Source: a virus. From it: a DNA stretch of 21,359 nt. Where the stretch lies: positions 1-21,359 of the IMG/VR virus record IMGVR_UViG_3300025133_000697. One strand, 5' to 3'. The notes under the pieces were generated by a model that was given only the letters and a program-made list of their open reading frames with translations, made no database searches and was not told the origin of the DNA. The position numbers were made by a program, and so were the translations under genes. The stretch's first letter is position 1, and each line of letters starts with the position of its first letter. Shown piece after piece: positions 1 through 8,350 of the stretch.

Positions 1-383
1 GCAACTTTAATATCTGTAAAGGCTGCTAAAGCCTTATCCGTTGAAGCCATGTTAGCCATGTACTGAGCCATTTCATCTTTACCTTTTCCTTCAACCATTT
101 TACTGTAAGGTTCTTTAGCGGTACCTGCTGCTGTTTGAATAACATTTCCCATTGGTGGAGAAGAAGCCATGTTCAATCCCCATTCAGTTAAAAAATCCCA
201 TACATTATAACCTTGTCTGGGAACTGGACCATATCTATCTTTCATTTGGTTTGCTATTACATCAACTTCACCCCAGTCTACTGGACCTGCTTCTTTATAT
301 CCTCTACGACTCAACCCCGAAGTAATTCCCGCGCCGGTTGATCCGCCTAGACTAAACATTGGTCTTTTTAATACTCTGCTCAT
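1..383 (-). CDS. N-terminal part of an unidentified phage structural protein (runs off the left edge)
   Basis: The frame opens with ATG at 381-383 and stays open for 127 codons to the window edge, so the C-terminal part is missing. The protein begins MSRVLKRPMFSLGGSTGAGI and continues with a basic, Gly-rich stretch (GLSRRGYKEAG) and then a helical-looking region containing VWDFLTEWGLNMASSPPMGN. No catalytic motif is visible. The K/RRPMF..GGS..GIxxGL start resembles, from memory, N-termini of large unannotated proteins in uncultured marine phages. Its ATG overlaps the stop of the preceding 306-residue gene in a TAATG junction, which suggests translational coupling within the structural operon. 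It follows two other large low-complexity proteins, so an internal or ejection protein is possible. That role rests on position only. Confidence 0.75.
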   Translation of the reverse strand, partial: MSRVLKRPMFSLGGSTGAGITSGLSRRGYKEAGPVDWGEVDVIANQMKDRYGPVPRQGYNVWDFLTEWGLNMASSPPMGNVIQTAAGTAKEPYSKMVEGKGKDEMAQYMANMASTDKALAAFTDIKV

Positions 384-1303
384 TATGATTTATATTCCAT
401 TCCTCTTTGAGGTCCCATTATATTGCCCCACATACCACCCATAGTAGCACCTACACCTAATGCAGTTTGTAATGGAGTTGGGTTAGGCATTGAAGACCAT
501 TGGTATTGACCTGGGTATCCACCCATAATACCTGTTACTCCTGTGCCATAATAACCCATTCTCTCATAAGGTTCATATGCAGCCATTCTATTTGCTTCTC
601 TCATCGCATCATATTGAGCTTGAGTTTGAGCTTGTTGAGTGGCTCCTACTTGACCCATAGTTCCTATTTGACCTGCAACAAGTTGCGGAGTCAACGATCC
701 AAGGCCCGATTGATACTGACCCATTCCTATTTGGTTCGCATAGTCTTGTTGTCTTGCTCCTTGGCCCTGAGTATATCCTTGTTGTAGCAAGCCTGCCTGG
801 ATTGCTGCCCGGTTTCTATCGCTTGCTGCCTGATATTCACCTAGTTGTACGCCTGTTCTGCCTGCACCCAATGCGCCGATTTTTGATGCAGCATCCATAA
901 TTCCATGTTGTCCTTTTTGTGCCTGTATATCATACTCACCTAATGTCGCATCAATAACTGATTGTTGATAAGGAGACATATAAGAAGCAATTGATCCTGC
1001 TCCTGTACCTGCTCCCGTTCCTGTTAAAGCTGCTGCCGCTGCGCCATAATCCTGCGCACCCATCATATCGGTTGGTAAACCTGCGTAAGCTCCTTGGCCC
1101 GTCATATAAGGCTCATATCCACCTAAACCTTGCTGTGCTAAAGTGACCGCATCAGTTTGTAATTGATGTTGTGGTGCAACTTTAGGAGCAAACTGTTGTG
1201 TGGGTAAAGCTGTTTTTGTTAAATCTGTTAAACCTTTAGCATAATCTTTACCTAAAGATTCTATAAATGGTGCTGGGAGTGTTCTTGTTTCTTGTACGGC
1301 CAT
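383..1303 (-). CDS. Gln/Gly/Ala-rich virion protein, possible internal (ejection) protein
   Basis: This 306-residue protein is rich in Gln, Gly, Ala and Tyr. Its N-terminus (MAVQETRTLPAPFIESLGKD, residues 1-20) precedes a Gly/Ala stretch (about 85-103). A predicted helical core starts around YMSPYQQSVIDATLGEYD (about 108-125) and continues through Gln/Arg-rich heptad-like sequence (ASDRNRAAIQAGLLQQGY). The C-terminal part is Met/Gly/Pro-rich (TGIMGGYPGQYQW, then NPTPLQTALGVGATMGGMWG). There is no enzyme motif or signal peptide. I recall similar proteins among uncultured marine phages without an assigned role. Position downstream of a nozzle-like gene, the amphipathic Ala/Gln-rich core and size resemble podovirus ejection proteins such as P22 gp20, but this is analogy rather than demonstrated homology. 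Start and stop overlap both neighbours by TAATG junctions (1301-1305 and 381-385). Confidence 0.85.
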   Translation of the reverse strand: MAVQETRTLPAPFIESLGKDYAKGLTDLTKTALPTQQFAPKVAPQHQLQTDAVTLAQQGLGGYEPYMTGQGAYAGLPTDMMGAQDYGAAAAALTGTGAGTGAGSIASYMSPYQQSVIDATLGEYDIQAQKGQHGIMDAASKIGALGAGRTGVQLGEYQAASDRNRAAIQAGLLQQGYTQGQGARQQDYANQIGMGQYQSGLGSLTPQLVAGQIGTMGQVGATQQAQTQAQYDAMREANRMAAYEPYERMGYYGTGVTGIMGGYPGQYQWSSMPNPTPLQTALGVGATMGGMWGNIMGPQRGMEYKS

Positions 1304-3738
1304 TATACTACCTCACTTAATCGTTCTGATACTTCAAACATATCTCTTGCTCCTTCTAATCCTTGAGATTCTTCGGATATACTACCACCATTTTCTAAAT
1401 TTGTCATTACATTTTCCATAACTTCTGCTCCTCTATCCACGTCACCACCTCCTGCATTTCTTACAGCATCGGCCGTGAATACAAATTCATTTCTACTTAA
1501 TCTTGCTGGAACATCATCAGCTTTTTCTTTGCCACCTATTGGAACAAAGCCACCTTCTGCTCTATAATCTTTTTCCATACCACCTAGATCCATTAAACCA
1601 CCTTCTTGAGCTGCTACTCTTCCACCACCTGCTAATTGATAATAATTAGGATAAGGGAAAAGTACATTGTCAGTTGCAAAAGGAGTGACTCCTTGACCAG
1701 CTCTAATACTAGCAATCATATCATCCCACTCTTTTACTTCACCTTTGTAGTTTGCCATTACATCATCTAAATTATCTTTACCTGGATTGAGGTGTGTGTA
1801 TAAACCTGCTAGTCCAGCAGTGCCTGCTATCCATGGGAAAGGATTACCTTTGAATGATTTTCCAAGGCCAGCCAAGAAACCATCTCCACCTGCTGTCTTC
1901 CCAGCCCAATTTAAAATATTTTTTGATTTACCTGCTAAACTTGCATCTCCAACTATAGCATTACTTAATTGAGGAGATATATTACCCGCTGCCGAAGTTC
2001 CTGCTGCTCCTGCTCCTCCTCCTGCTCCTGTTCCTAAACCTAAATTAGTAAAACTTTTTCCTATATTACCCCATCCTGTTTTTCCTAAACCCATAACATT
2101 AGAAGGTTTTAACCATGCACCTTTTGACCAGGGTTGTGCACCTGCCCATCCACCTGCTCCGATATTTGCCATACCAGCTGTAGCCATATACATTAAAGCC
2201 ATCTTACCTAAATCACTTTTAGCGAATTTCTTAATACTTTTTGTTAAACCTTTAACAAGTTTTTTGCCTCCTTTAAAAACACTCTTAACTAAACTTCCTA
2301 AACCATAGCCGGGTCTGCCACCGTAAGCGTTTCCATAACGCATCTCATCTACTGGATGATCAAATTGATGTTCTTCAGGAAAATCAAACCTTCCATGTCT
2401 ATCCATAGCTCGTGTACTTCTAGCAACACTTTCAGGTGTGATCATGCTTGCAGCTCTATCTAGACCTAAAATTCCTAAACCTTCAGTTCCTACAACTCCT
2501 TCTAATTGTTCTTCAGCTATCATATTTCTTATCATTTGTTGTAGGTCATCTTCATCAGCTTCAGGAAATCTTGCTCTAAACTCATCATAAATTTTTTGCC
2601 AAGCTGTTTCAACTATTTGATTTCCTTCAGCATATGGTGAAACTTGAGATATTACACTTGGTGCATCAGCTGTCACTTCACCTCCATAATCATACCCAAT
2701 TCTTCCGCCACCTGCTAATAAATAAGGTGGATAGTCTTGTCTATTTTTATCATATACTTCCATTAAATCATTAACTGAAAGAGAATCATCTCTTTCAAGA
2801 GCCCTTGTTTGTACTTCTCCTGCTTGACCAAACAATGGTGAAACAATCGTATTAAATTGGTCTTGTGTGATAAGGCCTCCTCTTAAGCCATCATTTAAAT
2901 GTTCACTAATCATGTTAAGCCAACCTCTCTGCCCTACACCACCTTCAAGACTTTTTAAAAATTTTAATTTTTTATTCCATAGTTTTTGTTCATCCTCTTT
3001 ATAAAAAATAGAATCATCTACTTGCATGGTTCCTGCGTCGTCAGTTTCTTTAGTCATCACATTCATCGTAGCTACATCCGGAGTTACTGTTTCTGTTATG
3101 TCTTGTCCAATTAATTCTTGAGGAACATAATCAGCTCCTGATGGAGGACGAGGTGCTTCCATTTGTTGTATTTCCATTTGTTCTCTTGTTATAGCAGGAG
3201 ATTGGCCCTCTCGTGACATTTCCATAATAGCTTTTTGAATATTTTCAGGAGTGATAGGTAAACCTCGATCGTTTAACCATTTTATAATAAGTTGTTGTTT
3301 AGTGGGGCCTGTGTCAACTTGTTCTTCTGCAACCACATCCATAATACCACCTACGGGACCTGCGTTTTGATAACCAATCCTTCCACCCTGAGCCACTTGT
3401 TGACCCATTGGAACCATAGATTGAATCTCTTCATCAGGCACAATCATTTCTTCTTCAGTCATGAAATCTTCAGGTCCTTGAGCAGTAGACATTTTCATTT
3501 TTACAAAGTCTTCAAATTCTCCTTGAAATCCTTGAGCAACCATTTCTTTGAACTCTTTAATAAGTTGCATTAAAACTTCAGCCTGCTCTCCAGGCATACT
3601 CTCTAATAACTTTTGAAGTTCTGGATCTTGCATTGGATCCATCTCCTCTTCAGTCATAAAATCGTCAGGATTTACACTAGCGACCTCCATGTTTGGAGTG
3701 CTTATTTCCTCTTCTGATATGATATCTGTTATTGCCAT
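1303..3738 (-). CDS. Large multi-segment virion protein with repeated GGRIGY motifs and a tape-measure-like C-terminal motif
   Basis: This 811-residue protein has an acidic N-terminal third in which a PxDFMTEEEM segment occurs twice (about 24-33 and 89-98). A helical EVLMQLIKEFKEMVAQGFQG region (about 54-73) lies between the copies. Gly-Gly-Arg motifs recur at about 118-123 (GGRIGY), 344-349 (GGRIGY), 473-478 (GGRPGY) and 705-708 (GGRV). A Lys-rich basic stretch (about 487-512) precedes a Gly/Ala-rich, moderately hydrophobic region (about 514-650). Near the end, KADDVPARLSRNEFVF (about 739-754), followed by ADAVRNAGGG, resembles the DSIPA.LS.GEFVM..AV motif I recall from C-termini of phage tape-measure and other virion proteins. 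No enzymatic motif is seen. A role as an internal or ejected virion protein is inferred from position and composition. The start follows a Shine-Dalgarno-like AGGT 8-9 bases upstream. Confidence 0.85.
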   Translation of the reverse strand: MAITDIISEEEISTPNMEVASVNPDDFMTEEEMDPMQDPELQKLLESMPGEQAEVLMQLIKEFKEMVAQGFQGEFEDFVKMKMSTAQGPEDFMTEEEMIVPDEEIQSMVPMGQQVAQGGRIGYQNAGPVGGIMDVVAEEQVDTGPTKQQLIIKWLNDRGLPITPENIQKAIMEMSREGQSPAITREQMEIQQMEAPRPPSGADYVPQELIGQDITETVTPDVATMNVMTKETDDAGTMQVDDSIFYKEDEQKLWNKKLKFLKSLEGGVGQRGWLNMISEHLNDGLRGGLITQDQFNTIVSPLFGQAGEVQTRALERDDSLSVNDLMEVYDKNRQDYPPYLLAGGGRIGYDYGGEVTADAPSVISQVSPYAEGNQIVETAWQKIYDEFRARFPEADEDDLQQMIRNMIAEEQLEGVVGTEGLGILGLDRAASMITPESVARSTRAMDRHGRFDFPEEHQFDHPVDEMRYGNAYGGRPGYGLGSLVKSVFKGGKKLVKGLTKSIKKFAKSDLGKMALMYMATAGMANIGAGGWAGAQPWSKGAWLKPSNVMGLGKTGWGNIGKSFTNLGLGTGAGGGAGAAGTSAAGNISPQLSNAIVGDASLAGKSKNILNWAGKTAGGDGFLAGLGKSFKGNPFPWIAGTAGLAGLYTHLNPGKDNLDDVMANYKGEVKEWDDMIASIRAGQGVTPFATDNVLFPYPNYYQLAGGGRVAAQEGGLMDLGGMEKDYRAEGGFVPIGGKEKADDVPARLSRNEFVFTADAVRNAGGGDVDRGAEVMENVMTNLENGGSISEESQGLEGARDMFEVSERLSEVV

Positions 3739-3759
3739 AATTTTACCTGAATGTTCAAT

Positions 3760-3957
3760 CTACTTTGTTTTTGCAAATAAATCAAGCTTTGGAACCTCTA
3801 CAATGACATCTCTTTGGATGTCTTCAACGCTGATTCCTTTAGCTTTCCACTCCTCCTCATTAGTATATTGTTCTCCTGTTTTTTTATGCTTTATAATTGT
3901 CTTTGTTTTAGCATATATTAAAGGCACTTCCTTGCCATTTATTGTAACTTTATCCAT
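3760..3957 (-). CDS. Small conserved-looking phage protein, 65 residues, function unknown
   Basis: The 65-residue product begins MDKVTINGKEVPLIYAKTKT. It has a compact basic/acidic layout: a beta-hairpin-like start (VTINGKEVPLIY), a Lys-rich middle with HKKTGEQYTNEEEWKAKG, and a hydrophobic end (VIVEVPKLDLF). The EEEWKAKGISVEDIQRDV segment looks like a small helix-turn unit, and I recall similar short proteins next to structural genes in marine phages. There is no transmembrane segment or metal-binding motif. Its ATG overlaps the stop of the 112-residue gene upstream (TAATG at 3955-3959), so it is probably translated together with that gene. It could be a minor virion protein or an assembly factor; nothing in the sequence decides this. 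Confidence 0.75.
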   Translation of the reverse strand: MDKVTINGKEVPLIYAKTKTIIKHKKTGEQYTNEEEWKAKGISVEDIQRDVIVEVPKLDLFAKTK

Positions 3958-4295
3958 TAACTAACTACGTCCTTTTTAATGTTAAGATAGCTAATTCCAA
4001 TGCTAACTCCGTCCCCTACCGTTCCTGCTAATTGAGCCTTTAAAATGGTGCTTGCTTCCAATACTACCGGTACACTGAAAAGTTCATAGCTCGTATTGAC
4101 TGCTAAAGTTTTATTCTTTTCAATATTAAAAGCATTATTGGTAATGCTAATAGTGGGTGTATTAGATCCTGAATTATTAGTCACTCTAAAAGACCTTAAT
4201 ATATACGTTTCTGCAGCTCCTGCTGTCAAAAGGGTTGTCAGATCCGTTGTCGAAATAGTCACTCCATAGAATTTATATTGATTATTTATTGCCAT
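3957..4295 (-). CDS. Small beta-rich virion protein, 112 residues
   Basis: The 112-residue protein alternates short hydrophobic strands with Thr/Ser/Asn-rich turns: TYILRSFRVTNNSGSNTP, then a strand pair around TISITNNAF, then YELFSVPVVLEASTILKAQL and VSIGISYLNI. This pattern is typical of a beta-sandwich decoration, neck or fibre-tip protein and contains no active-site motif. The VPVVLEAS.ILKAQ segment is familiar from small proteins beside tail genes in marine phages, which I remember only as unassigned structural proteins. It lies between the 54- and 65-residue genes and overlaps both by TAATG junctions (4293-4297 and 3955-3959), so the three small genes form one coupled block. A structural role is likely; the location in the particle cannot be told. 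Confidence 0.8.
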   Translation of the reverse strand: MAINNQYKFYGVTISTTDLTTLLTAGAAETYILRSFRVTNNSGSNTPTISITNNAFNIEKNKTLAVNTSYELFSVPVVLEASTILKAQLAGTVGDGVSIGISYLNIKKDVVS

Positions 4296-4459
4296 TATTC
4301 TAAAAAGAAACTTTTAGCTTCTATCTCCTGTTTTAATTCTTCTTGAAAAGTTGTATTTAATTTTTGCACAATAGCATCAATATCTCTCACTAAAGAGTGA
4401 GCTACATCTGGTTTATATTCTTCACTTGCTCTGGTTATAACCTGTACTATCTTTGCCAT
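4295..4459 (-). CDS. Very small phage protein, 54 residues
   Basis: A 54-codon frame opens with ATG at 4457-4459 and closes with TAA at 4295-4297, filling what would otherwise be a 150-base gap. The product begins MAKIVQVITRASEEYKPD and is mostly helical-looking and charged (VRDIDAIVQKLNTTFQEEL), ending in KSFFLE. It overlaps the end of the 577-residue gene by 13 bases and hands over to the 112-residue gene through a TAATG junction, as its neighbours do. The pattern of a short N-terminal strand, one amphipathic helix and an aromatic C-terminus resembles small unassigned proteins I recall at the same place in marine phage tail clusters. It may be a minor virion component or assembly partner. 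Confidence 0.7.
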   Translation of the reverse strand: MAKIVQVITRASEEYKPDVAHSLVRDIDAIVQKLNTTFQEELKQEIEAKSFFLE

Positions 4460-6180
4460 AAACTTGCTAAACCTCCTTGAGCATAATGTTTTCCTCCAGG
4501 CCCCATGTATCCTGTTTTTGAAGGTGCTGTATGACTTTTAGGGGCTCGATGAATACTAGGCGTTGTATAATCACCTTGTCCACCTTTACCACGTACACCT
4601 CCTCCACTTACATCCTGATGATGTTTGGGAGATATTATTTTAGCTACAGTTGTACTCTTGTCGTCTTTTTGTTTATTCTCCAAAATTTTTTGTTCCTTTA
4701 AAGTTTTCATATAATTCTTCCAGCTAATTTTTTTACCTTTATTAAGTCTATTTTCAAACCACGCTCTCTTTTTTGATAATTGTTTCTCATAATTATTTGA
4801 TCCAAATAAAGAAAAGACATTTTGACCTGCTAACACGCTCTCCGGTCCATATTTTAAAAGACCACTTGTTTGGTCCGTGCCTATATAACTACCAGGTGCT
4901 CCTAAGCTTTCTAAATAATTTAATTGATCTTCAAACATTGGATTATAGTTTGGAGAATCCTTATTAAATGGACTTCTTGACCATGATGCTATTGCAGCTG
5001 GCAGAGGTATTCTTGGTTGATTCTTTCTTCTTGTACCAAGTGTACCTCTTACTTTTTTTGTACCTAATCCACTAAAGAAATCTTTAATAGAACCAATTCC
5101 TTTATCTATTAAAGATGGTTCTTGAAAATATTTACTTGGTGCTTGGTATCCTTCTTGTCCTGGAATTTCAGACATATGATATCCAAAGTTTTTATAGTCC
5201 AGTGGTCCCATCATTGCTAAATTGTCATAGGTACTTCCCATAGGATCTAATCTACCTTTACCTGTTAAAAATGCTGCAGGGTTAATATTAAAATCTGTTG
5301 TACCTGATGCCGGACCCTCTGCAACGGCTCGAGGATCATAAGTCAAACCTAGAGGGACTTGTCCAGGTGCATCTCCTCCACTACGTTGGGCCGCCAACCA
5401 TGCTTCATAGCTAGGGTAACCTTTGTAAGATGCTGGTATAACATTTGATGTACTAATTTCTTCTTCTTCGGTAGGAAAGGTCCATGTATTTGTGTAGGTG
5501 TTACCTGCTGAAAATGGTGGTAATTTATAATACTCAGGATAAGGAAGTGATCCCAGTCCTCCGTTTTGGAAAGGTACTCTTCCACCTTTTGCTAAAGTTG
5601 TTTGTCCATAGTATTGGTCCCATTCTGTCATTTCTGGTGTTTTAAATGAAGGCATCGTTGAAGCTGCTAAAATGCCTTCTATATTTCCAGAAGTTTCTTT
5701 TTTAGCTTTATCCCATGCATTGGACATATTTTGTTTTAAATTGCCCCATGAATCTTTTAAATTAAATGTACCTTCTCCAATATCATGACCTAAATCATAA
5801 GCTGACTTTCCTATACCTCTTGCTATTTCTTGTGGTGTTTGCCACAAAGCCGCTGCATACGAAGATACTTTAGGGTTCCAATTAAATTGTTTTTGAAAAT
5901 CATATCCACCTAGACCATGAGTATATTGTAGTTTAGGTATCATACCCAGTTTCATTTGCATAGTTCTAGTTGCGTGTTTTTTCCAATCATCTCCTCCTAT
6001 AGGTTTATGTTTGTGTGTAGTTTTAGGAATGTGTTGTTTACCACCAGCTCCAGGTGTCCATGTAGAAGTTTTCTTTTTAGGGGGTACATAACCACCTGGT
6101 CCTCCTCCATGTGGAGAATGTTTAGGTGCTACTGTCTTTTTAGGTGAATAATTTTTTGATGCTCCGTATGCGTATGGCAT
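4447..6180 (-). CDS. Large basic, low-complexity virion protein with a GGRVPF motif
   Basis: This is a 577-residue protein. Residues 1-65 are rich in Pro, Gly, Lys and His (for example KKTVAPKHSPHGGGPGGYVP) and look disordered and positively charged, as would suit DNA or capsid contact. A Lys-containing helical region (about 110-170) follows. LAKGGRVPFQNGGLGSL (about 197-211), followed by PYPEYYKL, matches the Gly-Gly-Arg motif of the 811-residue protein, which also has PYPNYYQLAGGGRV. The central half is Pro/Gly/Tyr-rich, a Lys-rich stretch lies around 462-515, and the protein ends in a second Gly-rich tail (YAQGGLASLWQR). I recognise no domain. Position after the nozzle-like gene, with a TAATG overlap (6178-6182), makes an internal or ejection protein plausible but unproven. 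Confidence 0.8.
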   Translation of the reverse strand: MPYAYGASKNYSPKKTVAPKHSPHGGGPGGYVPPKKKTSTWTPGAGGKQHIPKTTHKHKPIGGDDWKKHATRTMQMKLGMIPKLQYTHGLGGYDFQKQFNWNPKVSSYAAALWQTPQEIARGIGKSAYDLGHDIGEGTFNLKDSWGNLKQNMSNAWDKAKKETSGNIEGILAASTMPSFKTPEMTEWDQYYGQTTLAKGGRVPFQNGGLGSLPYPEYYKLPPFSAGNTYTNTWTFPTEEEEISTSNVIPASYKGYPSYEAWLAAQRSGGDAPGQVPLGLTYDPRAVAEGPASGTTDFNINPAAFLTGKGRLDPMGSTYDNLAMMGPLDYKNFGYHMSEIPGQEGYQAPSKYFQEPSLIDKGIGSIKDFFSGLGTKKVRGTLGTRRKNQPRIPLPAAIASWSRSPFNKDSPNYNPMFEDQLNYLESLGAPGSYIGTDQTSGLLKYGPESVLAGQNVFSLFGSNNYEKQLSKKRAWFENRLNKGKKISWKNYMKTLKEQKILENKQKDDKSTTVAKIISPKHHQDVSGGGVRGKGGQGDYTTPSIHRAPKSHTAPSKTGYMGPGGKHYAQGGLASLWQR

Positions 6181-8336
6181 TATCTTCTTCCGTCTGGTTG
6201 TACGTCTACTCTAAAGGTTCCGAGTTTCCAGTCCTGAGAGGTACTGGTATTAGCAATCTTTAAAGAAACGGCACGTGCTCTTGCACGAGTATCTACTTTA
6301 GTTGTACTTGAGCTAATTGTAAAGGGTCCTAATGAAGAGCTCGCCTGGGAGCTATTAGGATAGTCTCTTAAGTTTAATGTAATTTGGGTATCTCCTGTTT
6401 GAGATATAAAATCTGGAATAAACCTTCTAATTTTCATTAGGAATTCTCCATCTCCTTGAAAGGTTGCTCCACCTTCTTTAGTAATCGTTATATCATAATC
6501 ACCAGATTCTATATTAGAAGCAATAGCAGTAGTGGACCCACCTTCTATTTGATCGGTTCCTGTTTCATGTTTAAAGTAGGTAGTTCTTCCCTCAGTATTT
6601 CCAACAACATCATAAGAAGTATCAGTGCTGGCATCATAAGAAGTGCCGTGAGGGTTTCCAAAAACAGATGAATCTGCCCAAGTAGTTCTACTTAAACTGC
6701 TTGTGACCCAGATGGATCTTTCAGGAGTAGAATCTAAATAATTATAACTTACCATTCTATTAACAACGCTAGAACCTGAAGTGGGATAAAACCAGTATAT
6801 TTCTCCAAAGAGATTATTTAAGCCGCAGTTTACTAATTGTTGAGCAGTCGTATTTAAATCATCAAACACATAATCTTCCACTAAACATTTCATTGATTCC
6901 AGTTTACCAGCGTATTTAAAAAATCCATTTTCAGACATCCAGTACGCTGCACCATCTACCTCGATTGCAGCATTCATTCCCAAAAGTCCACAGTTAGTTC
7001 CAACTTGTGCAAAGGCAAATACAAATGGAACTCCAACAAAACGCATAGTAAATGCAGCACTATCCGTCCAAACATAGGTGGCGTCTCTTCCTCTAACAGC
7101 TCCCATGATCCGTGATCCGTCGGCCAGTCTTTGTGATCCTGCGGTATTGGTTGAAGTAATAGCCCAGGTATTTATATCTTCTCTATTAGACCATCTTATA
7201 AACATATCATCTTGAGTAGTTGAGGTACCTACTGTTGTCTCTGTTCCAAATAAAACTAAGTGACGATCGGGCGTTGAAACTAACATATCTCTGGACGCTG
7301 TTGGTGCACCGCTAACAATGGTTGCTCTAGTAGAAGTAGCAGCTGTTGCATCTGAATCCCATTCAAAAATAGGTCCATTATGAATTAAAGCAATTAATTT
7401 TTTACCAAAACTATCCAAGGTCCATAGACCTGGATCAATTACATAATCACCACTCGCAGCTTCACCCCAGGCTATATAATCTGTGCTGTTGGTAACCGTT
7501 GCTCCATTGGCATGAGAATCTTTACTAGTATTTCTAACTTCTCTAGTTACTCCTGTTAAAGTATTACCACTAATTCCCGTATAAGAAATTTCTTCTGAAC
7601 CAATTTGAATAAAACATGTTCCTGAAGAAGGGAATTGAGATGCATCGGTTAATACAATAGTTGTAGTTACATCATTAATAGCTCCATTAAGCGTGGTTGT
7701 AGCTTCTCCTGAAACCGTACCACCGTATTGTCCTAAACTCCAACCATAACCAGGAAGTTGCGTAGCGGGTCCTACAGGATAATAATATTGAACTCTAATA
7801 CCTCCTGAAGTTGTAGCTCCCGATCCTGTTTCAGCGGATGCCATAGTAATAGTAATAGTGGTGGAAGAAGGAACCGTTGTAATCATGAATTTAACATCAT
7901 TAAAATCAGAGGCGCTATAATTAGAATCAGTAATAGCTGTAAAGCCATCTAAATAAATAATATCACCAGCATTCATATTATGAGGAGATGAAAAAGTGAT
8001 AGTTACTGTTGTAGACCCATTAGTAGTGGTGAAAGCATTCGTTAAAGTAGTTGTAGTTTTAATAGGATGGATGTCATAAAAAACACCTCCTGTATAGACA
8101 TATAAAATTCTATTGGTTCCGATGGCTGAATACTTAAATCCTGAACTATTAATAAATTGGTGTTGGGCTCTAGCAGCTCCCGTTAGGAAATTTTCTCCTA
8201 ACTGAGACCAACCACCTATTTTTTCAGGTGTACCATATCTAAATCGTACATAATCTCCCCCTGTCCACTGACCTTCTGCTCCTGTAGGGGTAACTTGTTT
8301 GTTGAAACCCGGTAAAAATTCTATTTTTTGTAACAT
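6180..8336 (-). CDS. Tail nozzle / stabilisation-like protein
   Basis: The 718-residue protein begins MLQKIEFLPGFNKQVTPTGA and has features I associate with the large marine-phage family related to podovirus nozzle or stabilisation proteins (P22 gp10 or T7 gp12 type): GDYVRFRYGTPEKIGGWSQL at about 27-46, GTNRILYVYTGG near 73-84, and repeated beta-strand units with Trp/Gly. About 212-283 looks like an inserted beta domain ending in IGSEEISYTGISGNTLTGVT, a segment also seen in other tail proteins. The remainder is beta-rich with no enzymatic motif, consistent with a propeller-like body. It would form the tail tube tip through which DNA leaves. The gene lies just downstream of the oxygenase block and is coupled by TAATG to the 577-residue gene. 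The family link is from memory, so the exact role is moderate confidence. Confidence 0.75.
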   Translation of the reverse strand: MLQKIEFLPGFNKQVTPTGAEGQWTGGDYVRFRYGTPEKIGGWSQLGENFLTGAARAQHQFINSSGFKYSAIGTNRILYVYTGGVFYDIHPIKTTTTLTNAFTTTNGSTTVTITFSSPHNMNAGDIIYLDGFTAITDSNYSASDFNDVKFMITTVPSSTTITITMASAETGSGATTSGGIRVQYYYPVGPATQLPGYGWSLGQYGGTVSGEATTTLNGAINDVTTTIVLTDASQFPSSGTCFIQIGSEEISYTGISGNTLTGVTREVRNTSKDSHANGATVTNSTDYIAWGEAASGDYVIDPGLWTLDSFGKKLIALIHNGPIFEWDSDATAATSTRATIVSGAPTASRDMLVSTPDRHLVLFGTETTVGTSTTQDDMFIRWSNREDINTWAITSTNTAGSQRLADGSRIMGAVRGRDATYVWTDSAAFTMRFVGVPFVFAFAQVGTNCGLLGMNAAIEVDGAAYWMSENGFFKYAGKLESMKCLVEDYVFDDLNTTAQQLVNCGLNNLFGEIYWFYPTSGSSVVNRMVSYNYLDSTPERSIWVTSSLSRTTWADSSVFGNPHGTSYDASTDTSYDVVGNTEGRTTYFKHETGTDQIEGGSTTAIASNIESGDYDITITKEGGATFQGDGEFLMKIRRFIPDFISQTGDTQITLNLRDYPNSSQASSSLGPFTISSSTTKVDTRARARAVSLKIANTSTSQDWKLGTFRVDVQPDGRR

Positions 8337-8350
8337 TGAACTCCATTATA

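Noticed and set aside
500-787. Open plus-strand frame of 95 codons
   Set aside because: It lies wholly opposite the 306-residue gene, has Leu/Ser/Tyr-rich shadow composition and no ribosome site. The same applies to plus-strand frames at 1787-1972, 3292-3573, 3689-3964, 8299-8562 and 15792-16088.
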